Notes: generated by a model from the letters alone, not told the origin. A stretch of DNA of 64,000 bases from Megaustenia siamemsis (GCA_032433765.1 JAVIAB010000051.1:49455986-49519985), one strand, 5' to 3'. Shown: positions 1 to 12,499, counted from the first letter of the stretch. Translations and numbers: made by a program.

Positions 1-4
1 CATT

Positions 5-79
5 CATCGAAGAAATCGGAATATCTAAACACGATCGAAACGGATGAAACGCACAGCTCACGGTGTGCACAGATCACTG
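5..79. repeat. Dispersed unclassified repeat, copy 1
   Basis: This 75-bp stretch aligns base by base with 31141-31215 at roughly 80% identity, including the shared word 'acacacagctcac' in near-identical form. No coding signature was recognised. It is probably a fragment of an unidentified transposable element; the two copies are too short to find element ends. Confidence 0.6.
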
Positions 80-199
80 CCGGGATATCAGCACAGGAAA
101 CATAACTGTAGAAGATGTAAATAGAACAGCTAAAGCCATAAACTATATTTTCTCTCGACGCCGAACGTCATACGAGGAAGAAAAGAAAGATAAGAAACT

Positions 200-1940
200 G
201 AATGGTACAACTGATACATGTTTTTTAATACAATCTGTTTAGTTGTAATTCAATTTCAAAGAGCCTTTTGAAGAATAACATATCTTTCTATTAAAAAATT
301 CTATGTCAATGAAAGTGAGACAGAAAGTTATAATAAAAAAAACATATAAAACCGATCCAAACATATTAACGTAATGCGAGGACAGTACGCTGTTAAAAAA
401 AAAAAAAAAAAAACGTGGTCGCCAAACACGCGATTTCACAGAAGAATATTTAAATGTCTCAAAAGCCAAAAAGAGCAAAGATAGATGTTTCCGTACGGTT
501 GGCATTTAAGTAACTCCCACCTCATTCAATCCCAAAACATCAATAATTCAACAATCGTTTTATGTTAGGCATGTTTGAGGAAATTAAAACTAGGATAAGC
601 AATGGCAACAGGTCGAATACAATGAAAAAGAGTCAATGAACAACAGGGAAGAAGATATTGTACAACTTGATTTGTGGCATGGCAGGCGATGACAAGGAAA
701 TGATACGCGGCAGTACTTTAACTCTTTCCATATGTTCCGACGCACCATACGCCATGCCGATTTCGGTCATGTACGTTTAGCCGCACAGTGCGTCACTCTC
801 AATTTGATTAATGTAAACTGTCATCAAACCATATTCTTTTTACAAGTTTTGTATCATCTTGGCACTAGTGTAATATAATTCCTTGTTTAATTATATAAAA
901 ATTCATATATAATATGTTAAATGTTAGATAAATATAAACATGCAGATTGATATTTATAAAAACATGACAAATTTTGTCTCTGAAATCTCTACAGCTAAAT
1001 TGATAAAAATCTTCCGTACTGAAAGAGTTAAATAAGATATTTTATATACACATGAGCGCCAATTTGTACGGTATTTGCACGAAGGAGAAATGAATTTAAA
1101 AAGTTACCTCTAAAGTATTTATTGAAAAACAGTCAACAAGTCAATGACCTTACCTTATATGTTAAGAGCACTAATTATTCCTAATTGGTTATATGATTCA
1201 ATTATACTTTGTACATTATACCTCTTCTGTCGCATACATAACGCCATGATGTATAACCAAGTCGTTTCCTTCGATCGACTAGATTGGTGGAGTCGGGAGG
1301 CAAGCTGCATGGGCAATAGCAATCTTCCATCTGTACCTGCCTGAACAAAACTATCACCCAAAGTTTGAGAAGATGTTTGTCTTTCTGAAATCTGTCTTCG
1401 TTGTCATGACAAGCGCTACTCTACATACGTGGCGACTTAGTAGTCCAATGTAATAGACAGATGCCTATTGTTATTATTGTACTCGCATGAAAAGACACAA
1501 TGATGAAATATATGAGGCACTGTAGAAGTGCGCCCGATATAAAAAAAATTAGTGAGGAAGTAGAGCACTTGATTGTTTCTTGATGAATAGACTTAACGAG
1601 CTCCCGCTACGACTCATAAAAAAGTCACAATTGTAGCTTCAGGACTTGATTCAGGTGATAAGACAATCACAGGGACCCTGTAATAGGAAACTCTTTATAT
1701 AGAACTTCATAACTGGATGCAATCTGATCGTCATTAGTACGCCCCCTTGGAGCAAATGCTTCTACATTTTAAAAGGTGAATAGACAATGAGACCTTATAA
1801 TAGATGCTAACCAGTAACCGGTTAACGACTGACATGAGAAACTTAGTTCAGGACAGATAATGTAAACTTCGCACAACAGATGCAGTTAATGATGCCGAGA
1901 AATTAATTTTTGACAACATCTAACAATCATCATCTAGTTA
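200..1940. other. Unclassified AT-rich DNA, no gene seen
   Basis: Only short chance reading frames occur here. There is an A-run at about 395-412. No RT, transposase or domain motif was seen on either strand. It may be unique intergenic DNA or repeats too old to recognise. Confidence 0.5.
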
Positions 1941-1953
1941 GTTATTTCGTAAG
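1941..1953. repeat. Left target-site duplication of SINE-1 copy
   Basis: The 13 bp gttatttcgtaag is repeated exactly at 2208-2220, directly flanking the SINE-1 copy. This proves a retrotransposition event and fixes both ends of the element. Confidence 0.9.
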
Positions 1954-2207
1954 TAAAGTAAAAAGTAAAGTCACACCAAGTGACGTATAGGGAAATATGG
2001 TGTTAGTGACCCTATATTTTACAGACCTTCAGCACATGGTTTTTGGGGTAATGTGGTCGGTATTACGCCCGTGCTGCATTACTTTCCCAGAAAAAATCCG
2101 GTACCCATTTAAGGCTGGGTGAACCCGGAAGCCGTCGGTTGGGATCGAACCCTACCTCTTGTCCTTTGTAGTCCAGTTCACTAACCACTGAGCTATCGCG
2201 GCTCCCT
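1954..2207 (-). mobile_element. SINE-1 (tRNA-derived SINE), complete copy
   Basis: On the minus strand the element starts with gggagccgcgatagctcag. An RNA polymerase III A box (tagctcagtgg) and B box (ggttcgatccc) follow with tRNA-like spacing. A family-specific body comes next and the element ends in an A/G-rich tail (aaagtaaag type). The length of about 254 bp and 13-bp flanking duplications show a full-length insertion. A boxes and B boxes are seen; the tRNA of origin and the partner LINE are not known. Other copies are at 17515, 21346, 22952, 26899, 61120 and in pieces at 45758/46284. Confidence 0.9.
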
Positions 2208-2483
2208 GTTATTTCGTAAGCTGACGACGATTACGTCGGTTCGTGACTATCAACTCTTCTCTGTCCCCGTCAACTTTCTTGAGTCCAAGTTTAAATTACG
2301 AAATCGTCGAAAGCCTCCTCTATTATATATTCATCAAACGTCCTCTTTTTTCCCAAAGTCTAGTCTTCTATTTGAATCGAACATTGTGCTTAAATCGTAA
2401 AAATGTAAAATTCCTCCTACGCCTTAATGCAGGGAATATGACGTGGGTGCACATATTTCTCAGTGACCAGAACATATGGCATG

Positions 2484-2650
2484 AGTGAATTAGTTTAGTC
2501 GACAGATCATCTTAGCGTGCATAACGAGCAACTCCATAGTGCTCAGATCTCCTCCTCAACATGTTTCCAGTATGAAACACACCTCCACACACTAGCGAAA
2601 GCAATAACATTGGCATCAGCTCAAATGCACGAACCCCATAGCATTGAATG
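2484..2650 (-). mobile_element. LINE-C 3' end fragment
   Basis: The sequence from 'attagtttagtcgacagatc' onward matches 53964-54240 and, more distantly, 8154-8540. In those copies the minus strand encodes the C-terminal part of an RNase H-bearing LINE. This copy is short and decayed. Confidence 0.65.
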
Positions 2651-3535
2651 AGAATATAACATAACAAATACGTTATGAAAGCGCTTTAAAATGCGTTAAT
2701 AGCCATACATCTGGGAAAAAAAATTTCATAAAATAATGAGGCAAATTGAAAATTGAAGAAAAAAAAAACATAGCTGGAAGAAACATTGAAGACAGGTATA
2801 CAATGATACAATAGAAATTCAGTCAGAGACACATAATGCAGCAGGAGGTCGACGTCTGGGAGTCATGACACAGGAGAGCCCGTCAATCTAAAGTGTCAAG
2901 AGGCTAAAGGACCCAAAAACCTACTCAACAGAATTGCTTCTGATGACCGGATAGTCTCCTGCTGCGGAGCTCTGATATACAGAGTTTCATATCATCAATG
3001 TTTCAAACACAAACCTTAGGGATTCGATCCAGTCAATTTCTGTATTTTCATTAACGTCAATTATTCTAATCTGATTGGTACACTTGCCTGCAGTTAGCAA
3101 TAGCTAGAGTTCCGTTTTCTAAAATGTCACGTGTCATCATTAATTGTTCAGCACATTGTGTACACGTCCTTGCTGAGGGATTTTACGATCAAGCTACTGC
3201 ATCAGATCCCAACAGTTAATTTCATTTTGATGACTCTTTAAAAAAAAACATCTCTTTATAAATATCAACTGGACTTTATAAATAACATTCTGATTGAATA
3301 ATTATTATTTGCAAATGTACGGGGAGTAGATAGCCAAATTGTTTAGATTGCTTGTCAAACACATGACAGCCGCTCCATTTCCATTAGGTTCCATAGTATT
3401 TTACTCTTTGGTGAGAAACACAATATTATACACGCAAAGTTACGTTCAGTACATATGGCACAGCTAGCCTGTATTTACATAAAAATATATGGCAACCGGG
3501 GTCCTGACAACTGTCAAGGGAGGAAAGAATAGAGA
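2650..3535. other. Unclassified DNA, no gene seen
   Basis: The stretch is AT-rich with short A-runs. No coding region, tandem repeat or recognisable element was found on either strand. Confidence 0.45.
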
Positions 3536-3537
3536 AA

Positions 3538-3670
3538 CTGTCACCTGCCACGCATGTCGTAAACGAAGACTAAGGAGGTTGGGGCCAATGTCTTCGCTGG
3601 TGCTACGGAGTTGTTGCATTTGAACTGAAGTCATCTTTAGTGCTTTCTCTAGCGTGCAGCGGAAGTGATT
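3538..3670 (+). mobile_element. LINE-C C-terminal fragment
   Basis: The plus strand resembles the reverse complement of 54060-54170: both share 'gactaaggaggttg' and 'gtgctacggagtt'. That part of LINE-C encodes the region after RNase H. It is a short, old fragment with no visible ends. Confidence 0.55.
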
Positions 3671-4600
3671 TATACTGAGGAACGTGATTCTAATTCCCTT
3701 GCAATCACACTTCGAAAATGGGAGTTTAAAAAAAACAAAAAAAAAACTCTAAAGCTATGAAATAAAAACCGAAAAAGTCATTTGAAACTAAAATAACAAA
3801 CTCATATCACATTAAATTATCATAGTCAACCATAACAAATGAAACAGTTAATTTGAACATTCCATATCATGATTTCAACACCGCGTCCCTTAATTTAATG
3901 AAAAAGCGTCAAAATGTACCGGTAATAAATTCACATGAAACAGAAAATCCAATAGCGACCATGTATGTACATGTAAAAGTGTTGTTGGGATATACGGTGA
4001 AGACAAATAAATACGTGACGGAATATGATCCCCTACAATCGTTGGCATGGAACACAGCTTAGCGTATTTATTGTATCTCTACATGAAACTTGAACAACCA
4101 AGTTTATTTATTAACACAAACACAATTTTGAAGAAAATCGTTCATCTGAATTGTTATTATAAATATATTTAGAAGTGTCCCTTTGGTGTCTTTTTACGGG
4201 AACCGCGGTAACTCAGTGCTTAGTGAAATAAGTACGGTAGGCTTCTATATCTATCGACTGTTCCAAGTTATATAAATCATTGAATTAGTACCGGATTGTT
4301 GAGGGGTCACTATGGTGGCCTGATGCTGAATACATCACCTAATAAATGTGCTGTTGGTTTATGAAGTTTGGGCACTAACACCTTGTTTTCAGTTGTACTT
4401 GATTAAGGCGTGGAGGGAACCCATTTTAATAATGACAGTTTTTTATATTTTTTCCCTGTGATGATTATTTAATTTGTTGCTCACAACACGAAAATAAATA
4501 GCGAATATTATCGTGATTGATAACTTATCCATTAAATAAGCAAGTTGAAGCGGCATGATATTTTTTTTCAAGATATAGAACGAAGCTAAAATGAAAAATT
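3670..4600. other. Unclassified DNA, no gene seen
   Basis: Only small chance frames occur (for example 3853-4062). Nothing recognised on either strand. Confidence 0.45.
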
Positions 4601-4925
4601 AATCACAAATTTAAAAGTTTACAAAAGGATACAACAAGCAATAGGAGTCCATGATGATTTTGTGACTGTTGTAAAGAACATGGAATGGTTCGGGCATATA
4701 TCTCAACAGTTTGGCCCGGGTTTTTCTGCAAGGAACTGTGAAAGGAGCGAGACGGGATGGTAGGCATAGAAATAGATGGGGAGAGAACATCAACAAATTT
4801 ACAGATCTTGACTTTACAGTCCCAAACAATGACTGAAGCTAAAGAGGAATGGGGAAGGTTGACTATACTAAATCTGTCAGTGGTAATCCAACGACCCCCG
4901 TGGGTATGAGATGAAGAAGAAATAA
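4600..4925 (+). mobile_element. LINE-H 3' end (RTE-like), decayed
   Basis: The plus strand encodes, across frameshifts, the C-terminal tail of a common invertebrate RTE-like LINE. MEWFGHIS is near 4680. FLQGTVKGARRDGRH and then RWGENINKFTDLDFTV run from about 4720 to 4820 in another frame, and SVSGNPTTPVGMR ends it near 4910. These parts correspond to the usual WFGH, basic GRxRKRW and WTGL motifs. Family assignment is from memory of such tails. A second copy is at 56155-56280. It is non-functional. Confidence 0.7.
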
Positions 4926-5225
4926 CAGGATTTAACACCCTTCTTCATCCCTTCCTCATCTGACTTTAAGCGGCGTCGAAGGGAAATATAATTTGCGTCC
5001 TTTGCTCTTCTGTTGGCCTCTGATGCTGTTATGTTCTGTTTTCTAATATTCCATTATTCCATCTTTTTGGTGGTCAACCTTTGAGTTTGGTGCCCTCGCA
5101 ACATTTTTTAAAGGTTCATTGTGTTGAGTTTTGGTCACTCTGCCTTATCATGTGACCAAACAATTTTAATTGCTATTTGTTTATGTATTCAATATCAGCG
5201 AATTATTCTAAGGTCATTTATGATC

Positions 5226-5565
5226 TTGGGGGCCTCGGTAGCCAAGTTTGGAAAACCACTCGACTAGGCTACTGACGTTCGGGTAACCCATGTTCAATAC
5301 CCGCTGGAAGCAGTGTGAATTATACTCGTGGCTGGAAAAAAAGATACCCCCGCGTTCGACCCAGCCGCTGGCAGAATTGGGTAACATGGTTGTACTCTGG
5401 GAAGGTGAGGAATGCCGCCTGGCATCGTGAGTTTCAATGCTTGAAGCGACACTATCCAGAAGTCTCCGAATACTTCTGGATAATCGACAGACCACATATG
5501 GGTGAAAACTCGCTTGCTAAGACGCCGATTCAAGTCTCGTACTTTACCGTTACCTATTTCTAATC
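5226..5565 (+). mobile_element. SINE-3 candidate (tRNA-like head)
   Basis: The plus strand begins with a tRNA-like head: an A-box-like ggtagccaagtttgg and a B-box-like atgttcaataccc about 50 bp later. An unrelated body of about 250 bp follows. No second copy was seen in the window and no clear target-site duplication, so the ends are approximate. The 82-residue frame at 5315-5563 on the plus strand is probably accidental. Confidence 0.5.
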
Positions 5566-5579
5566 TTATCTCTCACGTT

Positions 5580-6530
5580 GTTTCCTGTCATTCGTCTAGC
5601 ACATTTAGTCTGTGTAGTTTTTTTGTTATTGTTTTTGAGTCTATAATCCAGGTCTGGCATTGGTAGCGCCGCGTTGGGATGAAGATTGTGTTATATAGTG
5701 CTCGTTTTATCTCTCTAATGTTATTTCCTTGTTCTACAGCAGTGGTGTTAGTTGTTCGATGATTTGACAAGCTTTGCTACTTCTTGAATCTATGCCTGCT
5801 GCTTATGATTGTCGTTTCTCACTAGACTTTCTAGATATTTAAATCCACTTCTCTCTTGTTGATGTTGATTTTCATATTGTATTGAGCGCCTGTGCTGGTA
5901 TGCCTCTTAAATATTCTTGTAGGTCTTCTGTTTGTCCATATATTAGTACCTGATCGACTGCAAACAGAAATTCGTTAAGCTCCTCTGTATCTGATGGGTT
6001 GGCTAACTTATATGTGCAGTCCATGTAGTTAACAAACACTTGGGGATATATTATATACCCCTGTCTTATTCCTGGTCTAGCCTCGAAGAGGTCTATGAAC
6101 ACTACTGATGTTCTGACTATGCAGATACTGTTGTTGTATGGACTTTTACATAGGTTTGTTAGATATTGACTTGCTCCGGATGTTGTTAGTATCTCCACCC
6201 ATAGTTGTTCTGTGTTTATTCGGTTGAATGATTCTTCTTAGTCCATGAATGTTATGTACACACGTAGATTGTGATCTGTCGTATTTTCAACTAACTGTTT
6301 ATGGTGAATAGTACATCAGCAAATCTTATATTTTTTCGGGTTCCCATTCTGGACTCCATTATCTGTAGTTTTATAATTTGTCTTAGCATTTTTCCACCAT
6401 CATTTTGACCCATAACGTTTTCATGCGCCTGGATGGTAGATACCTCTAAACTGGTTGCTGTTTATCTTGCTACCTTTATTTCTCCATATTGGTTATCGGT
6501 GCTTTTGCTGGAGACAAATTATGAGTGATC
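5580..6530 (-). mobile_element. LINE-E fragment: reverse transcriptase, decayed
   Basis: On the minus strand, 6198-5872 encodes RT palm motifs in one frame. GIRQGYIIYPQVFVNYMD corresponds to the motif B block GxRQGCxLSPxLFNxYMD. FLFAVDQVLIYG corresponds to motif C, where the usual FADD/YADD has become FAVD, so a catalytic Asp is lost. Downstream, 5770-5588 encodes IKRALYNTIFIPTRRYQC and TWIIDSKTITKKLHRLN, the connecting region seen also at 58860-58930. Several frameshifts separate the pieces. The element is a dead, 5'-truncated retrotransposon. Confidence 0.8.
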
Positions 6531-6558
6531 TTGTAGTTTTTTTTGTATAATGACTCTG

Positions 6559-6712
6559 TTCTTCTCATTTGACATGGATGCTAGTGGACACAGAAGTCAG
6601 TAATGGCTTATGTTCTTCTCATTTGACACGGATGTAAGCGGACACAGATGTCAGTAATAGCTAAGTTCTTCTCATTTGACATAGATGTAAGCGGACACAG
6701 AATTTAGGGGCT
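6559..6712. repeat. Tandem repeat, about 54 bp x 3
   Basis: Three tandem units start with gttcttctcatttgacat and contain 'ggacacaga'. Units diverge by several bases. The array lies between two LINE-E fragments. Confidence 0.8.
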
Positions 6713-6959
6713 TATACCATGTTACATATAACATGGCTACAACAAAGTTCCTTCCCTTAACTCTGCTGCCTTTTCTCCATTGGATCGCCAAATCTATGAC
6801 TCCAACAATTCACTTCTGTATCCATTGTTCTTCCTTTCAAGACTGCGCTTGACTAATTCTCTTCCAGATCTGCTTAATTTTTAAATACACGGCAGTTCTT
6901 GTGATTGTTTCTGCAACTCTTCTGATCACATGACATAGTCAGTTCCATCTTTATTCTTT

Positions 6960-7580
6960 CTTTATTTTATCCTCCAGTTTCTGGCATGTAGCGTCGCGAG
7001 ATGATGAATGTGCAATTTTCTGTGCTTGACTAGTTGTGCAATCTAAACTGATCTCTTGTCGAATTTAGTTCAGAATTCCATCTATCCATCACTTTCTGTG
7101 TTTCTCTTTTGCATGTCGATTGATGTTTTCGTTTAATACGCTCGAGGTGCAGATTCGTTATTAATGATTTTTTTTTTCAAATGCCCAAACCATTTGATTT
7201 TTTGTTGTTCAATATGGTAAATAGTTGATGCTATATCCATAATTTTTCCACAAAAGTTTCAATTTTTATTGTATTCTATCTGGTTTTGTTTATAGCTTTT
7301 CTTATACATTTTAATTAAGATGTTATTTCACGCTTATGTTTTTCACGAATTGTTCATGTCTGAATTTGATAGCATAATTTGGGTGTATACAAAATTTGCA
7401 TTACTTTTTCTTTTGGCATAAAAAACATTCGGATGTTTCAAAATGTGTGATATTTGGTAGTTTACATTGTTTGTTTTCTGAATTATAGTCTCTTTCTCTT
7501 CAACTTTTCGTCGTAGGTAAACATACTACCTAAGTACTCGTACTGTCTCATTTGATTTACCTGATCGCAGAGAGAGAGAG
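6960..7580 (-). mobile_element. LINE-E fragment: RT connecting and C-terminal region
   Basis: Minus-strand reading gives QYEYLGSMFTYDEKLKRKRD near 7540-7480, homologous to KYLGTMFTEDGKLDKEIDL in the LINE-E copy at 44530-44600. NQMVWAFEKK near 7190 corresponds to the WFGH motif. The copy is frameshifted and separate from the neighbouring LINE-E piece, because its domain order restarts. Confidence 0.65.
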
Positions 7581-7584
7581 ATTT

Positions 7585-8150
7585 GATTTAGAACCTGCTG
7601 TTGTTAGCAAAATAGCTTCGGGTTGGGATCCATTAATTGTAATTTTTTTATTTCATCGTATCGTATACCCTTGACACACGGAAAGAAGACAGAGGATAAT
7701 TCATCCTTTTTGGGAAAACAAACAAGTTTTAGTCCTCAGCGAAAAGCAACTGGTAAAATTAAATTGTCTAGTTGTGAGTTAGTAGTGCTGGTGTTTGTTT
7801 CTTTGAATATGTTAAATACATACTGCATCCTGTGATGTAGCCAACTCGTTTAGGATGCACCTTTTGAATAGAACTGGTTGCTGATTTTGTTTGATCAAAA
7901 TATTCTAAAAATTATCCTAATTGGGTAGGATGTGTGAGGAATGATGATATTCCTGACGTTCTTTTTCTACTGTTCTATTAATCATTTACATATGTAGCGA
8001 AGCTTCTCAATTGATGATCTGTATTTAAAATTCAATAACAGACGTACCTTGACCTTCCTGTCCAGATCGCTGGGTGTGTTCCTCCCTCAAGTATTGTCAT
8101 TGGACTGATCTGTGCAGGTGTATCTGGTTCAAAATGCAATAACAGCAAGG
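7585..8150. other. Unclassified DNA, no gene seen
   Basis: No recognisable element or gene. The plus frame at 7623-7835 and the minus frame at 8032-8235 have no known motif. Confidence 0.4.
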
Positions 8151-8153
8151 GAA

Positions 8154-8540
8154 TTAGTTTAGTCGACATTTCATCCTCGCTGTACTTCGGATAAGTCCAT
8201 AAGTACTCAGATTTCCTCCTCCGTATAATCATCAAAGTGCAGTGACTGACTGCATCGGTATTGTGTTGGCTGACAAGTCTTCTTTTAGCTTCCTGCGTTG
8301 CGCTCTTGTCTGGTATCTCCCACCTTGATACGATATTCGTGCAGTCTGTTTATGGTTTCGGATTGACAGTCATATTTAGAGTTGGTTTTTCGCCAGTGCC
8401 ACTAAGGGCTTTGAGAATGTCAATGCGGTCCATTGCTCTTCCGCACCCAACATCAGCCAAACTGAAAAGCCTGTAAACTCTGTCATTACCTCTTACAGTC
8501 GCTTGCACCGACATGAAAATGAAGCAGACTTTTTGTCAAA
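8154..8540 (-). mobile_element. LINE-C 3' end: RNase H remnant
   Basis: The minus strand encodes QATVRGNDRVYRLFSLADVG and then RAMDRIDILKAL, from about 8510 to 8405. This matches the RNase H C-terminal block at 26690-26790 (VPGHAGVKGNERTDRHAS), and here the block itself is eroded. The 3' boundary is the 'attagtttagtcgac' word shared with other LINE-C copies. Confidence 0.75.
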
Positions 8541-10628
8541 TTAAACAGAGATTATGACCAACTCCACCACCACCTAGTCGTCTACACTTTAACATCTCCT
8601 GATTAATGTTAACATGTATTATATTACATCCACATAGCCTGTTGGGACTACCACAAATATGTTTGCGTAAGACAAATGTGTCTTTTTCAATAAATTAACT
8701 TTCGAAACTCCCGCAAATAATTTCGGAAACTATTCAATTTAACATGAATTACGCCGTATGAAGCAAACCATACAACTCTCTATATAAACACACATTTCTC
8801 TCACTGTAGGAGATGAAAAACATGATAAAGAACCAAGAAAATCTGAACAGCTTTAAGGAAACAATGAGATGATTTTATAAGCAAAAATATGATTACATGT
8901 TTACTGAGGAAGAATGTCTAGATAACCTAGAAAAGAATAGACAATCCGAACGAGGATACAAACTTGTATTCATCGACATTGTCTTTTACTAAAAAAGATC
9001 TGCTCTTCAGCATATTGCAAGCTCAGCACCCCGTAAAGGGAACACAGAAAAATATCGACAGAAAAAGAATATCAATAAATGGCGAGAGCAAAAGAAACGC
9101 AAGTAAATTCAAGTAAAAGTAAAATTTTTTTCATTTATTCTGAGGTCGGTCATACTGGAGAATAAAGGCTGCATGCCCAGTGCAGTTACCACGAGTTTAT
9201 AGTGCAGAGCTATATTTTACTGGGGTTAGAAAAAAAAACAGAGAAGCGGTGAGATAGTAAAGCGCAGGAGAGTGTTAATAATAGGGAGCTCACATTAATG
9301 CCAGATATACAACTAGTTGTTGAAAGAAGGGATTCTGCATTCGCCGAGGGAAGACACATGTTACAGCTGATATCTACAGTTATATACATATGAAAATAGT
9401 AAAAGAATAAAAATAACGTGTGTCTTTATTCAGGAAATTCTAATCACTTTCTTAATTACATTGAAGATATTTCATGACGCTCTGCTGAAGCTGTGGCATT
9501 GATAAGGTTTTGTGTTTGTGTTATGATTTCAAAGAGACAGGAATGTTGCTGTTTGATATTTACAGTGAGACATTATCATCTATCCTGTCCTTGTTGACTC
9601 TCACTTAAGAGAAAGAACTTCCTTAACTTACAGCGGAATCATATTATTAATGTGTAAGGTACCCTGTGGCAGGTAGTTTGAAGATCCCTGGTCTAAGCAG
9701 GAAGGTAAAGGTTCACTATTTTAGTTATAATGTAAGTATTTTGCAAACAGTCTGTGCAAATAGTGACGTTATAATGGTAATAAATGTTCAAGTGTTTCTA
9801 TTGTAAGTCCGTTTACTAAGCGTTGATGTCACTCTGGTGTTGAAAGACGTTCCTGCTTTTAAAGTGTAACTTCATTTTGCCTTTGTAATGATTTTACTTG
9901 AATAATATTTAGTATTTACTGGAGAAAACGCTAGTTGAGTTAGTGCACAGAATATTGACTCTGAATCATTTTTTTCTCTTTCCCGATAACCAAATCATTA
10001 AAATATGCTTCTGTCAGGCTCCAACTCAACTTAAAACTGTTTGCACTTCTCACCCATTATGTTAATTTTCTTCCAGTAATATTTTAGAATATGTATCCGA
10101 CTACATATGCTCATAATCTAAATAAAAAAGCCTTCGACTTAGTATCTGTTAAGATATTAAAAAAAAAATCATCGGCTGTCCCTGAAGGTCTAGCAACCTA
10201 TAACTGACCAATATCCTATTCCATCGCAGAGCTTCCAAGAAACAGACTTGTCTGCAACAGCCTAGCATCAAGGTGGGAATTGCTATGGTCTCTGTAGTGG
10301 AGAGAGTCAATGATAAAAATAACCTAGCACTATACTCGACGCAAAAGGGGGGGGGGGGAAAGGGACACATGTCAACATATCTAGTAGAAACACGAACTTC
10401 AAGACAACATTGCATTTCCCAATAGCCATATGATTGATGGGTCTACGGCTCAACCACCACGCGCTCGCAGCTTTACATCAAATAAACATCGGACTCAAAG
10501 CTTACTTGTGAATGCTACGAAAGTGGGCGCTATGACTTCAAATTACTAACAGCGGCTCAGCTACTTGTCAGTTGTTTCTATTGTATTCTTCTTTGTTCTT
10601 TGTTAATCTCAAATTAGTTTGCATTGAA
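8540..10628. other. Unclassified DNA, no gene seen
   Basis: About 2 kb without a recognised element. It contains a G-run at about 10348-10358 and several A/T runs. Short chance frames only. Confidence 0.45.
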
Positions 10629-10800
10629 TACAAGGTAAAAGAGGCAGAAGCAGACCAAGATTAACATGGACGAGTAACATCAAAAGATGGACGTCAGCCT
10701 ATGGTAACCTGCATCATCAAAGCAATAGACAGAGCGGAATGGCGCTTTATGGTAGCCAACCCTTCGGTGCGAAGACAGCATTCAGTGATGATGATGAGTT
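10629..10800 (+). mobile_element. LINE-B 3' end, 5'-truncated
   Basis: Starting at 'aatacaaggtaaaagaggc', this copy matches the last 170 bp of the LINE-B at 59520-61078. It encodes the basic GKRGRxRPRLTW region and the C-terminal Arg-Trp-rich end. It ends in gatgatgatga, the typical tail. Confidence 0.85.
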
Positions 10801-11511
10801 TTGAAATTGCCCAGAAACCTTAAAAAAAAAGTAATACATACTCCAAGAATGCAACGAAATGAAGTAAACAAGGACTGACATATTGCCCCGGTTGTGATTA
10901 AAATGTGTCTACTCAAATGAACTTGAAGACCTATAACGCTTAAGTGTGGGGTCTCCTTATCGACATACTCGACATCGCACTCACTGCATCTAATATATCT
11001 GAAAATCTGTCTTCTACACTCTACAGCACTGGGAGGATTCCATTTAACCTATTTAACGAGAGCTCATTCATCTCACTGATCTCTTTCGTAGTTTCAAATT
11101 TATAGTCCAAAAAGATGTTTCACCAACTTCGAAAACTTGAAGCACATAATGTAATAGAAAATAACACTCAGTAATTCAGCACTCCTCATTTTTTCACTCT
11201 TTAGTTAATGAGGAATCTAGTAAGCTAAACACTTTCAAGTCTGATGATCAGATTGCCTTCTGATCTAAAGCTCAACAACATTTCTTATCACTAACCACAC
11301 CGATTATCAAAATCATATTAGAAAACGAAATTAAAACACTTTTATTCTACATAGTAGATGTCGTTCAACATAAAACAGCGCCAACGTCAACTAAACGTCA
11401 ATTAAACGTCAACTAAACGTCAACTAAAATGAAATAAACTCATAACTTCTATTTAGTGACAGTTTTATGATGCTGTGAGTACCACATCACAGCAAATACA
11501 TCTATTTCACT
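10800..11511. other. Unclassified DNA with a short direct repeat
   Basis: No gene seen. At 11385-11427 an 11-bp motif, aacgtcaacta, repeats about four times with small changes. Confidence 0.5.
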
Positions 11512-12015
11512 ATCATCATTGAGTGCAGCCTCCGCATCGAAGCTTAGCTACCATGGAGCGTCATTCCGCTCTGTCCTTTGTTTTGATGGTGCAGGTTGTC
11601 TTTGGTTCACTTGTCCATCTTTTGATGTAACTCCTCCACGTTAGTCATGGTATGCTTCTGCCTCTTTTTTCCTTGCATTTTCCATTCCAAGATTACTTTT
11701 AGTAGGCTGCTGTGTCTTTCAACAAACCCCAACAATCTCATTTGTCTTGTTTGAATGGTGTTTAGTAGTTCTCTTTTCATTTTCAGTTATTTCAAGACTT
11801 CATCGTTTGTTTTTTTTTTCTTTCCATCTAATTCTTCATATTATTCTATAAATCCACATTTCAAAGGCTTATATTTTCACCTCTACTTTCTTGTCTCATA
11901 TCAATGTTTCTGCCACCATACATGAATATTGAGAAGATATAACATTTTGCTATTCTTAATTTTAGCCCTCGTGTTATTCGTTTTTATGTCAGTATATTTT
12001 TCATGGCTATATAAA
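11512..12015 (-). mobile_element. LINE-B 3' fragment, decayed
   Basis: The left end is the catcat-type tail (tatcatcattgagtgc). Minus-strand homology then runs through the C-terminal domain and the RT connecting region, and stops near 'agtatatttttcatgg', a word also present at 33300. Many indels break all frames. Confidence 0.8.
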
Positions 12016-12309
12016 AGCCACAAACATACAACATTATATTGTCGGTTCTCTTTCCATTCCAAAGGTATTCTATAAATAGAGCTTTTAAATCAATCCAGAT
12101 TTTTAACAATTCATAGAGATATAAGTTTCTTGCAAGGATATATTATATATCAGCTTTTAGAGAAAATAAAAAGCTTTCCTAAGGCAGGCTTCTTATGAAG
12201 ACAACATACATGAACACAAGTAAAGACAAAAAACTGAAATACGTACAACTCATATAGCACATGACATAAAGATGATAAGTGACAGCTGATAGTGAAGAAA
12301 CAATATGCA

Positions 12310-12467
12310 AGGTCAATGAGGCAGAAGTAGATACAGGCTAAAGCGAAATGATAACATCAACAATTGTACAGAATAGAATATGATTGTGTGTACCATCAAA
12401 GCAAGTGACAGAGTGTAATGATGATTCATTTTAGCATGTCTTCAATGCGGAGATGACGTAAAATAAG

Positions 12468-12468
<1 letters not shown>
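12310..12468 (+). mobile_element. LINE-B 3' end that abuts the GAT minisatellite
   Basis: This heavily mutated segment aligns along its length with the last ~160 bp of LINE-B at 60910-61070. Shared blocks include 'gaggcagaagtagatacag', 'gtaccatcaaagcaagtgac' and 'caatgcggagatga'. Its 3' tail is (gatgat)n and continues without a break into the large array that starts at about 12469. Confidence 0.75.
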
Positions 12469-12499
<31 letters not shown>

